Origin: Aedes albopictus
Lineage: Eukaryota; Arthropoda; Insecta; Diptera; Culicidae
Direction of reading: 5' to 3'
Assembly: GCF_035046485.1 (NCBI RefSeq)
Contig: NC_085136.1
Coordinates: forward strand, 160,205,963-160,269,962
Length of the DNA stretch: 64,000 nt
The notes below the pieces were generated by a model. The model was given only the letters and a program-made list of their open reading frames with translations. It was not told where the DNA came from and made no database searches. The translations under genes and the position numbers were made by a program. Shown piece by piece: positions 51,101 to 61,990 of the stretch (position 1 is its first letter; each line of letters opens with the position of its first letter).

Positions 51101-52714
51101 TATGAAATGTCTCTAAAACTATCTTGAAACCTCCGTGAAACTCATCTCAGAGCTTGTGAAGCCCCTAAAACCCTTATGAAACCTCTTGAATCGCCCTAAA
51201 AGGCATTGAAACCTCCGAAATGCCTCTGAAACCCTTCTGAAACTTCCGTGAAGTTCACCTGAAAACATATGAAGCCCACTGAAACCACTCTGAAGACTCC
51301 TGAATCGCCCTGAAATGCCTCTCTAAAGCTCCCTTGAGAGGCATCTGAAAACCCCGTATGACCCCCCCCCCCTCTCCTCAGCTTTTATTCTCCTAGCCAT
51401 TCACCCTCTTTAAATTTCGGTACATTTATAAACGGATGAGACCTCCTTAACCGGACTGCAATCTACGACATTCTTGCAAAATTATCCGTTTCGCAGATTA
51501 GATCGATAGCAACAGGTCATAATTTCATCAATTAAGTAATTTATTTTGGTTGGAGTTCTGAATAATGACTTGATATCACATGATTGAAAATTTATCCAAT
51601 AAAGCGACCGCCGATGCTCCTCTTATCACTAGAAGTCATCGATGAAGCACAACTCAATTATAGGACGACCGGAGTGATGGCCACTTCATACTAGGGATAA
51701 GGACTACTTTGACATCAGGCCTCTCACCTTGAAGATATCTTTTAAAGCTTGTTTTTATAAACGTTACAGTTACACGAGTAAAAATGAGATGCGAACGAAC
51801 GTTGTACACGAAGTGGATTTTATTGGTTTTGATGCTTGTGACGGGTATCGATCCCGTGCCGGAAATGGATGCCAACCCCCCCTTGTTTATCTTAAATCAT
51901 TTACATAGCAGCATGGCAGTCAGTCAGTCATGAGCGAGCAGCACCAGCAGACCACTTGGGTGCCATTTTTCCTTCCTCTTTGTATCTGTCGCCGTTTGGA
52001 ATATTGAATTTATCCCCCCAGCTCAGTCAGCCCAGTCAGCTAAGCTATGAGGCCATCAGGTCAACGATAGATTGAGCTGGTGGTGTTTCACTGCTGTTGT
52101 AGGTTCAAAGCCACGAGGAGAAAAGAGTATATTTATGCTCCTCTACCACAAGGGACACACTTAACGCCCACCAACGGCGTCATCAGCGTAATGGAGCACC
52201 GCACCGGCTTGGCATGGCCGGGGCTGGACCGAAGAGAATGAAATAAATTTAATTTATTGGATCCCAGTCCAGTCAAGTAGGACATCGGACCTTATATTGC
52301 TAATCCTCAACTCTAACCGCACACATTCTGCAAACGAACAACCGGGAAATAACCGGAAGAATAGCAGGAGGATCACGGTGCACCAGCACCATCAGCAGAG
52401 CTACCGGAATGCGATGGGAGAATGGATGTTATTTAATTTATTTTTTTTTTTGCAGAACGGATTTGTAGAGGGAAACATTTGCTGCCTTGGTCAGCAGCTG
52501 CAAAACTGCGAGCGATGACCAGTTAATTTGAATCGTGATGCACTGTTGAAATTGGATAAAATATTCAATAGGAATTAAATTTTCTGGTTATTGCCATTGA
52601 TTAACTTTTTTGGTTGATACTCAATGTGTATCGGACGAATTTTTGAGTTCCATAGTAGTTTTATCTATGCATCAACCATTTTTGCAGCACTTAATCCAAC
52701 AAAGCAGTGTCACG
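51101..52714. other. GAAACGCC array end, then no gene
   Basis: The degenerate array runs to about 51345. From there to 52714 only short frames, a T run (52440-52450) and simple CAGT-rich words are present. Nothing was recognised. Confidence 0.45.
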
Positions 52715-53015
52715 CTTTGAGAGGAATTGAGGCTGCCAAGCCATTACTTCGGGAAGGGACAAGTGCATATCATACTCTTAAGATTAGCTGCGTAGCCTTG
52801 CAGCAACGACTATCTGTGAAACGATCAAGGTAACGTGCTGGCGCATTCTGCTTCTCTGATGGTCTTACCACTGCACTACCGCACTCCCTTTGCCCTCGAG
52901 AGGCAGACAGGATCGACTCCGCGCCAGCTTCCAACTGCACAGAAAGTTTCAGGAATTGATACTGCATGCACAGCAACTTGACCTTTCCGCAAGTAAGGCC
53001 CTATCAGCTAACACA
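52715..53015 (-). mobile_element. Decayed R1-like 3' UTR, minus strand
   Basis: Aligns with 15470-15758: tagctgcgtagcc-tgcagcaacga, gctggcgc, cactccctttgycctcg, ggcagrcagg, and 'ctgcaagtaaggccctat' in place of the usual end. Substitutions and small indels are frequent, so it is much older than the other R1-like 3' ends in the window. Frames on both strands are spurious. Confidence 0.75.
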
Positions 53016-53499
53016 CATATGGAGCCTCCACATGCACCGGCGTTACCGAGGACCCCCTTCCATCCGCGTGCTTGGTTTTAGCCCAGGAAATCAACGCCAC
53101 GAAAGTGACGCTACGGGCTGCAAAACGGTGAGTCGATAAGGAGAGCGTCCAACATAGCTCTGGTCCACACAACTTCCTACCTCATGCTTCCACGGGTCAA
53201 GCGATGACAAAGACCGCCAGCTAAGAGTTGTATGCTTAGCTGGTAGTGCAGCCTGGGCACTGTTGTCCTTCTGACACTAGATTGAGGAGGTTCATCTCGA
53301 GCGACTGTTCACCAAAGAGATGCGGCTCAAACAGCGTCTGTTCTAGGCATCCAGTGGTTGAGTATGAAATGTTCCTCCACCGGAAGCTATACCTAAGGAG
53401 GCAGCCCCACCACAGTGCATAGGGTACCTTAGGCCATCAACCTACTGTTTTCGAAACCCAAAAACCATTACAGAAACCGAAAATGAAAGATTATAAACT

Positions 53500-54185
53500 C
53501 ATTTATCGGCAACTACTTTTAGAGCGAAACAATGGACAAGAATAGGAACTTGGAATGTAAACTGGCACAACCAGCTGATGAGGGATGCCGTAAGCTTGAG
53601 ATCCTAGAACTTGCGAAGTCCGTCGAATTTTGGAGAACACAGATTGGCATCGGGTCAAACGCTGCTATACTCTGGCTTACGAGGTGAACACGCACCTGGC
53701 CACCAAGGAGTTGATTTTAGCTTCCTGCTTAGCGCTCACGCCCACGATGTCCTATGAAGGGGGAGCCTTTTAATGAGAGGATAATTATAACCAGATTCAG
53801 AACACGGTTTCAAAATCTTACCATGGTTCAATGATACGCGCCAACCGACGCTGCCGAGAAGCAAGACAAAGAGAACTTTTACAGTCAACTGTATGCTGTC
53901 GTGGACAAGATTCCGAAAGCTGATATCAAGATCCTCATGGGCGACTTTAACGCGAAGGTTGGTTCCGACAACTCGAACTATGAGCACGTCATAGGACGCC
54001 ATGGTCTCGGAGAAATGAACGAAAACGGAGAGCTGCGTGCAGAGTTTTGTGGCGACAATGACATGGTGATTGGGGGATCACTCGTTTCTCATCTACCAGA
54101 GCACAAAGTGTCATGAGTTCCCCGTGATGGTGTCACGGAAAATCAAATCGACCGTACACTACCCGTCATAAGTATAGACTCACCT
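53500..54185 (+). pseudogene. RTE-like AP endonuclease relic
   Basis: Blocks read RTRIGTWNVNW (53537), a broken middle, then KADIKILMGDFNAKVGSDNS and GRHGLGEMNENGELRAEFC (53901-54116) and VPRDGVTENQIDR after a stop. Order and motifs match the insect 'GDFNAKVG' EN-RT class (often called RTE-like). The EN asparagine/tryptophan start (GTWNV) and GDFNA are present; the final SDH block is missing, as the LOA element begins at about 54190. The RT part resumes at 61045. Confidence 0.8.
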
Positions 54186-54789
54186 TCGGCTTTTCGAGCC
54201 CGTATGAAGTTGATCAACAATATAAACTTCTTTTCCCGATCAGCCTAGATAGCTGTGTAGTGTCGGTAGCGGTTAGTTCAACTGGCTAAGAATAGCACTA
54301 TGGACCGCCTGTTCCAGTGGTAGGAATCCACTAATCAGGTGACCCCTAATTCATGGTGTTATGCGGCTTTACGCTTACCGTGCCTAGGAATGAATGGTTA
54401 GGGGGGTCTTATAAAAACCTAATTGCAAACGGAGCCTGTGGAATACCAGGGCACCCTCCACAGTATTTGCCCTTACTGTGCTAACCGGAGCAATAGCGCG
54501 GTGGACCTTGTGTTTCTCCGAGCTGCCCAGCTCGGAGCACAATCAGCTACTCGGAGCACAATCTCATACTTGAGACTGAATAAGGGCGGGATTATGAAGA
54601 TGTTATTAATTAGTTTAAATTTTCACCTATATGGTTTCGCATTATGCGTTTTACACAGTGTATTCTGTGCATCCTCGCCTTTGGCGCACTCAAATCGATA
54701 CCGATCTGGCTTCTTTGTTGCTGTTCTTTTTTGTGCTGTGATTGTTAAGAGTTTAATCTTGCCTAGTTTGGGTAGTGGCTACGGTTAGG

Positions 54790-55344
54790 ATGCCTCAGAT
54801 CAATATTCAGCACAAAAGAACAGCAACGATCAATCTTTGTAGACTTATGCAAAATAGTACAGCCCAAGTGGCGTTAGTTCAAGAACCTTACTTTCGTAAG
54901 GGGAATTTCTATCTAGGAAACCTTGTGAATCCGGTGTTTGCTACTTTCAGTAAAAATGAAATGGCAAACTCACGTGTCATGCCTCGAGCATGTGTGCTTG
55001 TCAATAACGCAATCGTTGCTACACTCATCTCTGAACTAACTACCAAAGATGTATGTGCTATCACAATCGATGTATCTGTTGGAAACCTCAACAGGAAATA
55101 CGTTTATTGTTCGGTTTATTTACCGCATGATGAACCATCCCCTACGGATGCTTTCAAGCAAGTCATTGCATACTGCATTTCAAAAGGCCTTCCGCTAATT
55201 GTTGGTAGTGATGCTAATACTCACCACATAATCTGGGGCAGCTCAGACATCAATTTGAGAGGCTCCAGTTTTATGGAATACTTAAGTAGTACAGATCTTG
55301 GATTACTTAACATAGGCAATCGCCCAATTCATGGTATCTGGTAG
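54790..55344 (+). pseudogene. LOA element A: endonuclease N-terminal part
   Basis: ATG 54790 begins MPQINIQHKRTATINL. EN motifs: INIQHKR (N), ALVQEPYFRKG (E), SVYLPHDEP and VGSDANTHHIIWGS, where the usual GDFNAH is SDANTHH. A frameshift near 55325-55340 ends this frame at GIW, and the neighbouring frame continues at once, so one protein has been broken. The 5' UTR upstream is shared with element B. Confidence 0.85.
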
Positions 55345-57091
55345 AGAGGAAGTGTTAGACATAACGCTTTGCTCTAGCAGAATTAGTCTGACCAATTGGC
55401 ATATGTCAGATGAAGAATCTTTATCTGACCATCGCTACATCTTGTTTGAACATGTGAATGTTACTTCGCAAACTTTGCGTTTCAGGAATCCCCGGTCAAC
55501 CAACTGGGATCTCTTTACCGATTTGGTTGCAGCCAAATTTCATGGATACTCACCATCAATTGACACTCCAAGTGATTTAGATGATGCCGTTGATACTACA
55601 ACGGCCTTCATCATGGAAGCTTTTGAAGAAGCCTGCTCTCTGCCGTCTGTGAAGACCACAAGAGGAACCCCTTGGTGGAACTCCGATCTGACGAAGCTCA
55701 GGAAACAATGTAGAAAGAGTTGGAACAGACGACGTTCGGCTGGATCGGAGGCTTTCTGGTCGGCTCGCAAGGCCTACCAGAAAGCTCTTCGGTCTGCTGA
55801 ACGATCCGGCTGGAAAAACCTTTGTACAAATGTTTCCAGTCTGAGTGAAGCCAGTCGATTGAACAAAATCCTTGCAAAATCTAAGGATTTTCAAGTGAAC
55901 GAACTTCGTTTACCAAATAGTGATTTCACTTCCTCTGATGAGGCAGTTTTGGAATGTTTATTCAGTACACACTTCCCCGGGTGTGTGAATATTACATCTT
56001 CGGATGAACCTGATGTCTTTTCTTGTAGTTATGGTTCTTTAGCTTCGGCTCGGAGTATCAAAACTTTAGAATCGATTGAATGGGCACTTAATAGCTTTGC
56101 GCCTTTCAAATCTCCTGGGGCAGATGGGATTTATCCTATTTTGCTTCAGAAGGGATTTGATCATTTAAAACATGTTTTGAAACAACTACTTGTTTGCAGT
56201 TTTGCTACAGGGTATATTCCCAAATCCTGGCGGGATATTACTGTAAAGTTTATTCTGAAAGTGGGTCGCGCGTCGTATGAAGAAGCAAAGAGCTTCAGAC
56301 CTATCAGTTTGACCTCTTTTCTTCTGAAATGCTTAGAACGCATAGTCGATCATAACATCCGTGATGTTCATCTGGCCAATGTGTCTCTTCATGTGAACCA
56401 ACATGCTTACCAATCTGGAAAGTCCACTGTGACTCTTCTACACAAAGTTGTTTACGATATCGAGAAGGCATTCGCTCAAAAGCAATCCTGCTTGGGTGTT
56501 TTCTTAGATATCGAGGCTGCCTTTGACAACGTGCCTTTCGATGCCATATTGGAAGCCGCACGGGGTCATGGTATATCTCCAATGATTTCCAATTGGTTTC
56601 ACCAAATGCTCAAAAACCGACATCTCTTCTCGACATTGCGTCAAGCGGCGATTAGGAAATTGAGTGTTTGTGGATGCCCCCAAGGGGGAGTCTTATCACC
56701 ACTTTTATGGAATCTCGTAGCAGATACGCTATTGAGGCAACTCAATAATAGCGGTTTTCCTACTTACGGTTTTGCCGACGACTACCTAACATTGTTAATC
56801 GGTATGTGCATCAGCACCCTTTTCGACCTGATTCAAAACGCTCTTCAGGTAGTTGAGGGTTGGTGTCGCCAATATGGCCTTTCGGTAAATCAGAATAAAA
56901 CATCTATTGTTCTTTTCACGGAAAAGCGAAACCGTAATGGTGTTCGACCTTTGCGTCTCTTTGATTCTGAAATCAATGTGACTGAACAGGTAAAGTACGT
57001 TGGAGTCATTCTTGATTCCAAGCTTTCCTGGACGCCTCATGTTGAGTTCAGAGTTGAGTTTAGCGGCTGTTCGGGCTCGCTTGGAAGTTAA
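55331..57091 (+). pseudogene. LOA element A: endonuclease end and reverse transcriptase
   Basis: About 574 codons are open up to the element B junction at 57052; the last 13 codons are element B sequence. Early residues finish EN (LDITLCSS, SDHRYILFE). RT follows: SFAPFKSPGADGIYP, SWRDITVKFILK, FRPISLTSFLLKCLER, AYQSGKSTVTLL, GVFLDIEAAFDNV, CPQGGVLSPLLWNLVAD and GFADDYLTL with the catalytic DD at 483-484. The thumb (YVGVILDSKLSWTPH) is reached just before the junction. RT motifs look intact, but the ORF has no start of its own and is cut before RNase H. Confidence 0.88.
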
Positions 57092-59163
57092 CCATCAATG
57101 TTAACTTCTTTTCCCGATCAGCCTAGATAGCTGTGTAGTGTCGGTAGCGGTTGTCTCAATTGGCTATGAATAACACTACGGATCGCCTGATCCAGTGGTA
57201 AGAGTCCACTAAACAGGTGACCCCTAATTCATGGTGTTATGCGGCTTTATGCTTACCGTGCCAAGGAATGAATGGTTTGGGGGGGCCTGATAAAAACCTA
57301 ATCACAAACGGAGCCTGTGGAGAATTAGGGCGTCCTCCACAGTATTACGCCCTTACTGCGCTAACCGGAGGCACCATTGCAGTGGACCTTGCGTCTCTCC
57401 GAGATAATCAGTTGCCCTTCTTAAGTCTCAAATTTGAGGCTAAATAAGGGCGGGATTATTCAAATGTTGTAAATTAGCTTACATTACTACCTATATGGGT
57501 TCGCTTAAAGCGTTTTCGCCATTGGCGTTTTTCAATTGACACCGATTTGGTTTGTCGTTGATGTTTCCTTTTTGTGCTGTGATTGTGAAGAGTGTAATCC
57601 TGTCTAGTTTGGGTAGTGGCTACGGCTAGGACACCTCAGATCAATTTTCAGCGTAAAAAGCGTGCTTAGCCCAAGTGGCTCTTATTTAAAAAGCTCATTT
57701 TCGTAGGGTAACTTCTGTATGGTATACCTTGTGAACCCAGTTTTGCTTCTTTCATTATAAATGAAGTGTCGTGCCTAGAGCATGCTATATCTTAGTATGT
57801 TTCAACCTTTCCTTATGGATGCCTTCAAGCAAGCTCTTGTACTCAGCATCTTTTCGCTGATATTTGGCAGTATTGCTACTATGGTTACATCATCTGAAAT
57901 AGCTCAAACATTAATTTGAGTTGCTTCAGTTTGATGGATTACTTAGGTACATACTACAGTTCATGGATAACTTAACATAGAATTGCACCTAACCCAACTC
58001 TGCTTTAGCAGTATTTGTCATGAGTTGACTGAATGGCATGTGTCAGATTAGGAGTCTCCATTTGACTTTCTTTGCACTTTTAGTGTTCCTTCGCAAAATT
58101 TGCGTTTTCAGGCGTCCCTGCTCAATAACCTAGGGAACCTGTACTAATTGGTAGCGACCAAATTTTACAGATAACTCGCTTCCATTGCTACTCAAAGAGA
58201 GTTTCATTGTGGTTTTGTACCCACAACGCCCTCCATTGTGGTATACCTTAACTATTGCTTTGAAAGAAGCTTGTCCTCTGCGGTCTGTGCGGACCGTAAG
58301 AGGTATTTCTGAATGGAACTCTGATCTGTTCAAGTTCAAAATGGATAAACTATTCTTTTGTATAGTTACGAAACTCTAGCTTCCGCTTGAGAATTATAGC
58401 TATATAATCGACTTAGTGAGCCCTAAAAAGCTCTACTTACTTCAAATCTTTAGGTGCAAAGGGATTTGAGTATTTCAAACATGTTTTGAACTCTTGTAGT
58501 TTGCTATTGGGTATTTTCATGGCGTGAAATTACTCTATAGTTTTATCCCGAAAGGGTGCGTGCGTTGTATAAAGAAGGAATGAGTTCCAGATCCATCTGG
58601 TTACCTTGTTCTTTCTGAAATGCTTGAAACGCATTGTCGATTATCACATCTGTGATGTTCGTCTGGCTGATATGGCTATTCATGTGAACTCACATGCCTC
58701 CCAATTTGGGATGTCCACAGTGACTCTTATACACAAAGTTGTATACGTTTTCAAGAAAGTACTTGCTCAAATGTAGTTTTTGCTTGGGTGATTTCTTGAA
58801 TATTTAGGATGTTTTCGATGCCGTGCCTTTCAATGTCATATTGAAAGTCGCATGACGTCACAAGCTACCTCCAATGAGCTATAGGCTCTCTTTACGCTTA
58901 TGCGTTTTACCGTGTCCTTTTCAGGGCACTGATTAAACCCGTTGTGGTATGGGCTATGAGCTCTCGTTGCGCTTATGCGTCCATTGCCTTTTCTAGGGTG
59001 CTCCTTCCTATTTCATCACCTTTCCCTTTCCCTTTCCTAATTCCCATCCCTTGTCCCATGCTCCCTCAGGTAAATGATGAAATAGGCTTATATGTATGGC
59101 GATGGCACAAATGTCCCAAATGGAGGATAACGTGCCTCTGGAGCCGGCCTTCTGATACCTGAT
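57053..59163 (+). mobile_element. LOA-type element B, decayed, between 237-bp direct repeats
   Basis: The 5' ~400 bp (57060-57470) align with element A's 5' region at 54190-54610; the body (57640-58870) aligns in order with A's ORF but at clearly lower similarity with many stops and deletions; the 3' UTR (58885-59160) starts like A's (gagctataggctctctttac) and ends in CTGATACCTGATACC after the GGCCTTCTGATA terminus known from 20649-20702. Flanks 56816-57052 and 59164-59400 are direct repeats with four mismatches seen in 237 bp. So B looks like a complete element inserted in A with an unusually long target duplication. Confidence 0.8.
57640..58870 (+). pseudogene. LOA element B: EN-RT relic
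   Basis: No frame of any length survives. Recognisable pieces include AQVALI, YLVNPVLLL, a shortened EN end, the stretch around 58250-58330 comparable to EACSLPSVKTTRGTPWWNSDL, and blocks like CLKRIVDYHICDVRLADMAI near 58620-58690. Sequence equivalent to the catalytic GFADD and RNase H is absent. It cannot encode its own machinery. Confidence 0.75.
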
Positions 59164-59399
59164 ACCCTTTTCGACCTGATTCAAAACGCTCTTCAGGTAG
59201 TTGAGGGTTGGTGTCGCCAATATGGCCTTTCGGTAAATCCGAATAAAACATCTATTGTTCTTTTCACGGAAAAGCGAAACCGTAATGGCGTTCGACCTTT
59301 GCGTCTCTTTGATTCTGAAATCAATGTGACTGAACAGGTAAATTACGTTGGAGTCATTCTTGATTCCAAGCTTTCCTGGATGCCTCATGTTGAGTTCAG

Positions 59400-59834
59400 A
59401 ATCAAGAAAGCTTGAATGGCCTTAGGGCAATGCCGGTGAACCTTTGGTACAACTTGGAGTCTAAAACCCAAGTATAGCAAATTTACACAACTGTTGGTCG
59501 TCCAATATTGGCTTATGGATGTCTGGTGTGGTGGCAAAAGGGCGAAGTGAGAACGGTCCAATCAAATTTAGGCCATCACCAAAGGATGTGCTTAATGGCG
59601 ATGTCTGGAGCGTTCTCTTCAACTCCTACGGCAGCGCTCGAAGTGCTCTTTGACGTTGCCCCACTACACATTCATCTCAAACAAGAAGCACTTTCTTGCA
59701 CTTACCGTCTATGGGTACTCGGTTTACTAGAGGAAACTCCTGTGAACCGCAGTTCAACACACACCTCATTGTTTCCACTTTTGGTGAATTGGGACAAAGT
59801 TGTTTTTGCTCCAAGTGATCTTACAATTCAGTAA
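59400..59834 (+). pseudogene. LOA element A: RT thumb and connection, frame-broken
   Basis: After the direct repeat, frames read VEFRIKKA-stop-MALGQCR, LAYGCLVWWQKGEV and LGHHQRMCLMAMSGAFSSTP with TAALEVLFDVAPLHIHLKQE, the connection between RT and RNase H in LOA and jockey elements. Stops at 59412 and beyond, and frame changes, break it. A small foldback at 59821-59916 follows. Confidence 0.75.
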
Positions 59835-59916
59835 CAAATTTTGAAAACGGCGTATAATCAATGATGTAGCATTGATTATACGTCGTTTTCAAAATTTATT
59901 ATTGAATTGCTTGTAA
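59821..59916. mobile_element. Tiny foldback, 96 bp, inside LOA element A
   Basis: TTACAATTCAGTAACAAATT through aaaacggcgtataatcaat pairs with the complementary right half ending GAATTGCTTGTAA, leaving an 8-base loop (gatgtagc). It lies where the RT-RNase H connection should continue. Either a minute MITE or a local inverted duplication. Confidence 0.75.
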
Positions 59917-59959
59917 TTTTCCATATAGGACATTTTCCACGAAATTCCCTTCCCGGAAA

Positions 59960-60826
59960 GAGTGGACATCTGGTTATCTGGAGAGATGTATTTCAGACGG
60001 CATCGTTTGTTACACTGATGGCTCCCTTCTCGAAGGTCGAGCAGGTGCTGGTGTTTATTCTCGTGAGCTAAGGCTGTATCAGTCTTATTCACTTGGCAGA
60101 CACTGCACCGTTTTTCAGGCCGAAATCTTTGCTCTTATGTGCGGAGTGCAATCAGCTCTTCAGCAGCACGTAATGGGCAAAGTAATATACTTCTGTTCAG
60201 ATAGCCAGGCTGCACTTGCTTCGGCCAACTCTAGGTCGAAGGTAGTTATCGCTTGTCGAACTCAAATCGAAGAGCTGAATTCAGCAAACGCTGTTCACCT
60301 TGTATGGGTACCTGGCCATTCTTCCATCGCTCGAAATGAATTGGCTGATGACTTAGCTCGCACTGGAGCATCACATGACTTCATTGGCCCTGAGCCAGCT
60401 ATTCCGGTATCCAAGTGTTGGGTGAAGCTTCAGATTGACATCTGGGCTGCCACTCAGCACAAACAATACTGGAATAGTTTGGAGTCATGTCGTCAAACCA
60501 AATTGTATTGTACTGAGCCATCTCCAAGGGTGGCGGAGTATCTTACAAATCTGTCAAAGCAGAATTGCAGCATTCTGGTCAAAGCATTGACTGGCCACTG
60601 CCGACTCAGCTATCACATGGCGAATATTCAGCAAGCTGATACATTTGCCTGTGATAGCTGTGAATCCGATTATGGAACTTCGTATCATTTAATATGTAAC
60701 TGTCCAGTTTTTGCGCAATTGCGTTTCCGAGTACTCGGGAAACACTTATTATGTGAAACTGACTTCAGAAATCTGAATCTTCAGGACGTTCTGTTGTTCT
60801 TGACCCGCTGTGGTAAAGAGCTATAG
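59960..60826 (+). pseudogene. LOA element A: RNase H and C-terminal Cys-His tail
   Basis: The frame is open well upstream of the first ATG (60137). RNase H acidic residues are all present: D in CYTDGS (codon 60017), E in QAEIFAL (60122), D in FCSDSQAAL (60200) and D in LADDLAR (60347). Then VKALTGHCRLSYHMANIQQA and a CDSCESDYGTSYHLICNCPV cluster lead to the stop at 60824-60826. Domain and order fit LOA/I-type ORF2 C-termini. It is detached from RT by element B and by frameshifts, so it is classed as a pseudogene despite an intact-looking domain. Confidence 0.85.
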
Positions 60827-61005
60827 GCTCTCTTTACGCTTTATGCGTTATCACAGTGCCCTTCTCAGGGCGCTGTTTGAACCCATTGTGGTACGCTAAT
60901 GCGTTATTACAGTGTCCTTTTCAGGACGCTATGTGAACCCATTGTGGTACGCTTTTTCGAGTATGACGATTCTATTCCCTTAATAATAAACAAATAAACG
61001 TGGGC
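60827..61005 (+). other. LOA element A 3' UTR with tandem ~75-bp duplication
   Basis: TATGCGTTATCACAGTGCCC...CCCATTGTGGTACGC is followed directly by AATGCGTTATTACAGTGTCC...CCCATTGTGGTACGC. Element B carries related but rearranged copies (58890-59010). The end is taken at the AATAATAAACAAATAAA run; no convincing flanking duplication was found. Confidence 0.7.
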
Positions 61006-61044
61006 GGACTCCTTAGCGAACGAAGGCTAGAAAACCACTAACAT

Positions 61045-61990
61045 TAATATGAATGCTACGATACCCGTGAAAGACACGTCTGGACAGTTACTGACCGACC
61101 CGGCTGATCAGCTGAAACGCTGGTTCGAGCACTTCGGAAACCTATTTCAAGTGTCGGGCACGCCATCACCACCTCAGCATGATCCGCCAAGGGTTCGACG
61201 CATTACCCGTGTCAACACCGAAGCTCCATCAGTGCAGGAGATATGAACAGACATCCGTAGCATGGATTCGAATAGGGCCCCAGGGGTCCATCGCATTTCA
61301 GCCGAGATGCTCAAGCTGACCCCGTAGTATCCGCACAACTGCTGCATCAATTATTCTGCAACATATGGGAAACCGCGACATTTCCGGCTGACTGGATGCA
61401 AGGTACCTACCCGAGAAGGGTATCCTGACTGTATGCGATAATCGGTGGGGCAACATGATACTATGTATCGTTCTCAAAGTCCTCTGCAAAGTGATCCTGA
61501 ACCGGATACAAGAGAAGGCTAACTCTCCGACGGCAGCAAGCAGGATTCCGTGCTGAACCATCCTGTGTGGACTATATTGTCACGCTAAACGTCAACAGCA
61601 CTAAATCGTCACGGTCAATCCTTCCAGTTTTACGGTAGCTGGGTAACCAGTGGAGTATAGGATGAAAATGGGAGCAGTTGAAGATGAGATCCGTTCCCCT
61701 ACATGCTGGAAGGTGGAACTAAGTGAAACACCTTGTCATCTGTGTTAGGATAGACGGGGCTACTACGGGTTCCAGAAGAAACTGCGGTCATAAAAGATAC
61801 ACCCCAGTACTAAATGTTCCATGTACAAAACACCTTCGAGACGTCGTGAGACCTTAGTCATATTCCAGTTGGTCCTGAAGGCACTTGGAGTATTCGAGCG
61901 AAGAGCGCTATAAGGACGATGCATGAGCGGGGAAGGATGAACCACGAGCTCGCTGCAATTTACGTCGATATTTATGAAGGTCGATGTGGG
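61045..61990 (+). pseudogene. RTE-like relic: linker, RT start and C-terminal part
   Basis: Blocks: ATIPVKDTSGQLLTDPADQLKRWFEHFGNLF (from 61052 onward), HRISAEMLKL, AGFR-type and CVDYIVTL-like sequence near 61545-61590, then after a deletion GYYGFQKKLRS, HPSTKCSMYKT and ALGVFERRAL near 61750-61915. This continues the EN relic at 53500-54185, so the LOA element lies within it. RT catalytic region is missing. Stops are numerous. Confidence 0.75.

Larger units (their letters stand above)
54190..61005 (+). mobile_element. LOA-clade element A (Lian-like), split by LOA element B
   Basis: Element A consists of 54190-57052 and 59164-~61005. It has a ~600-bp 5' region, EN, RT, thumb, RNase H and Cys-His tail, and a 3' UTR with a ~75-bp tandem duplication (atgcgttat...cccattgtggtacgct twice) ending near AATAATAAACAAATAAA. 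EN-RT-RNH in one ORF without a gag ORF recalls Lian of Ae. aegypti, by motif only. Frameshifts inactivate it. It lies within an RTE-like relic, and element B sits inside it. Confidence 0.85.
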
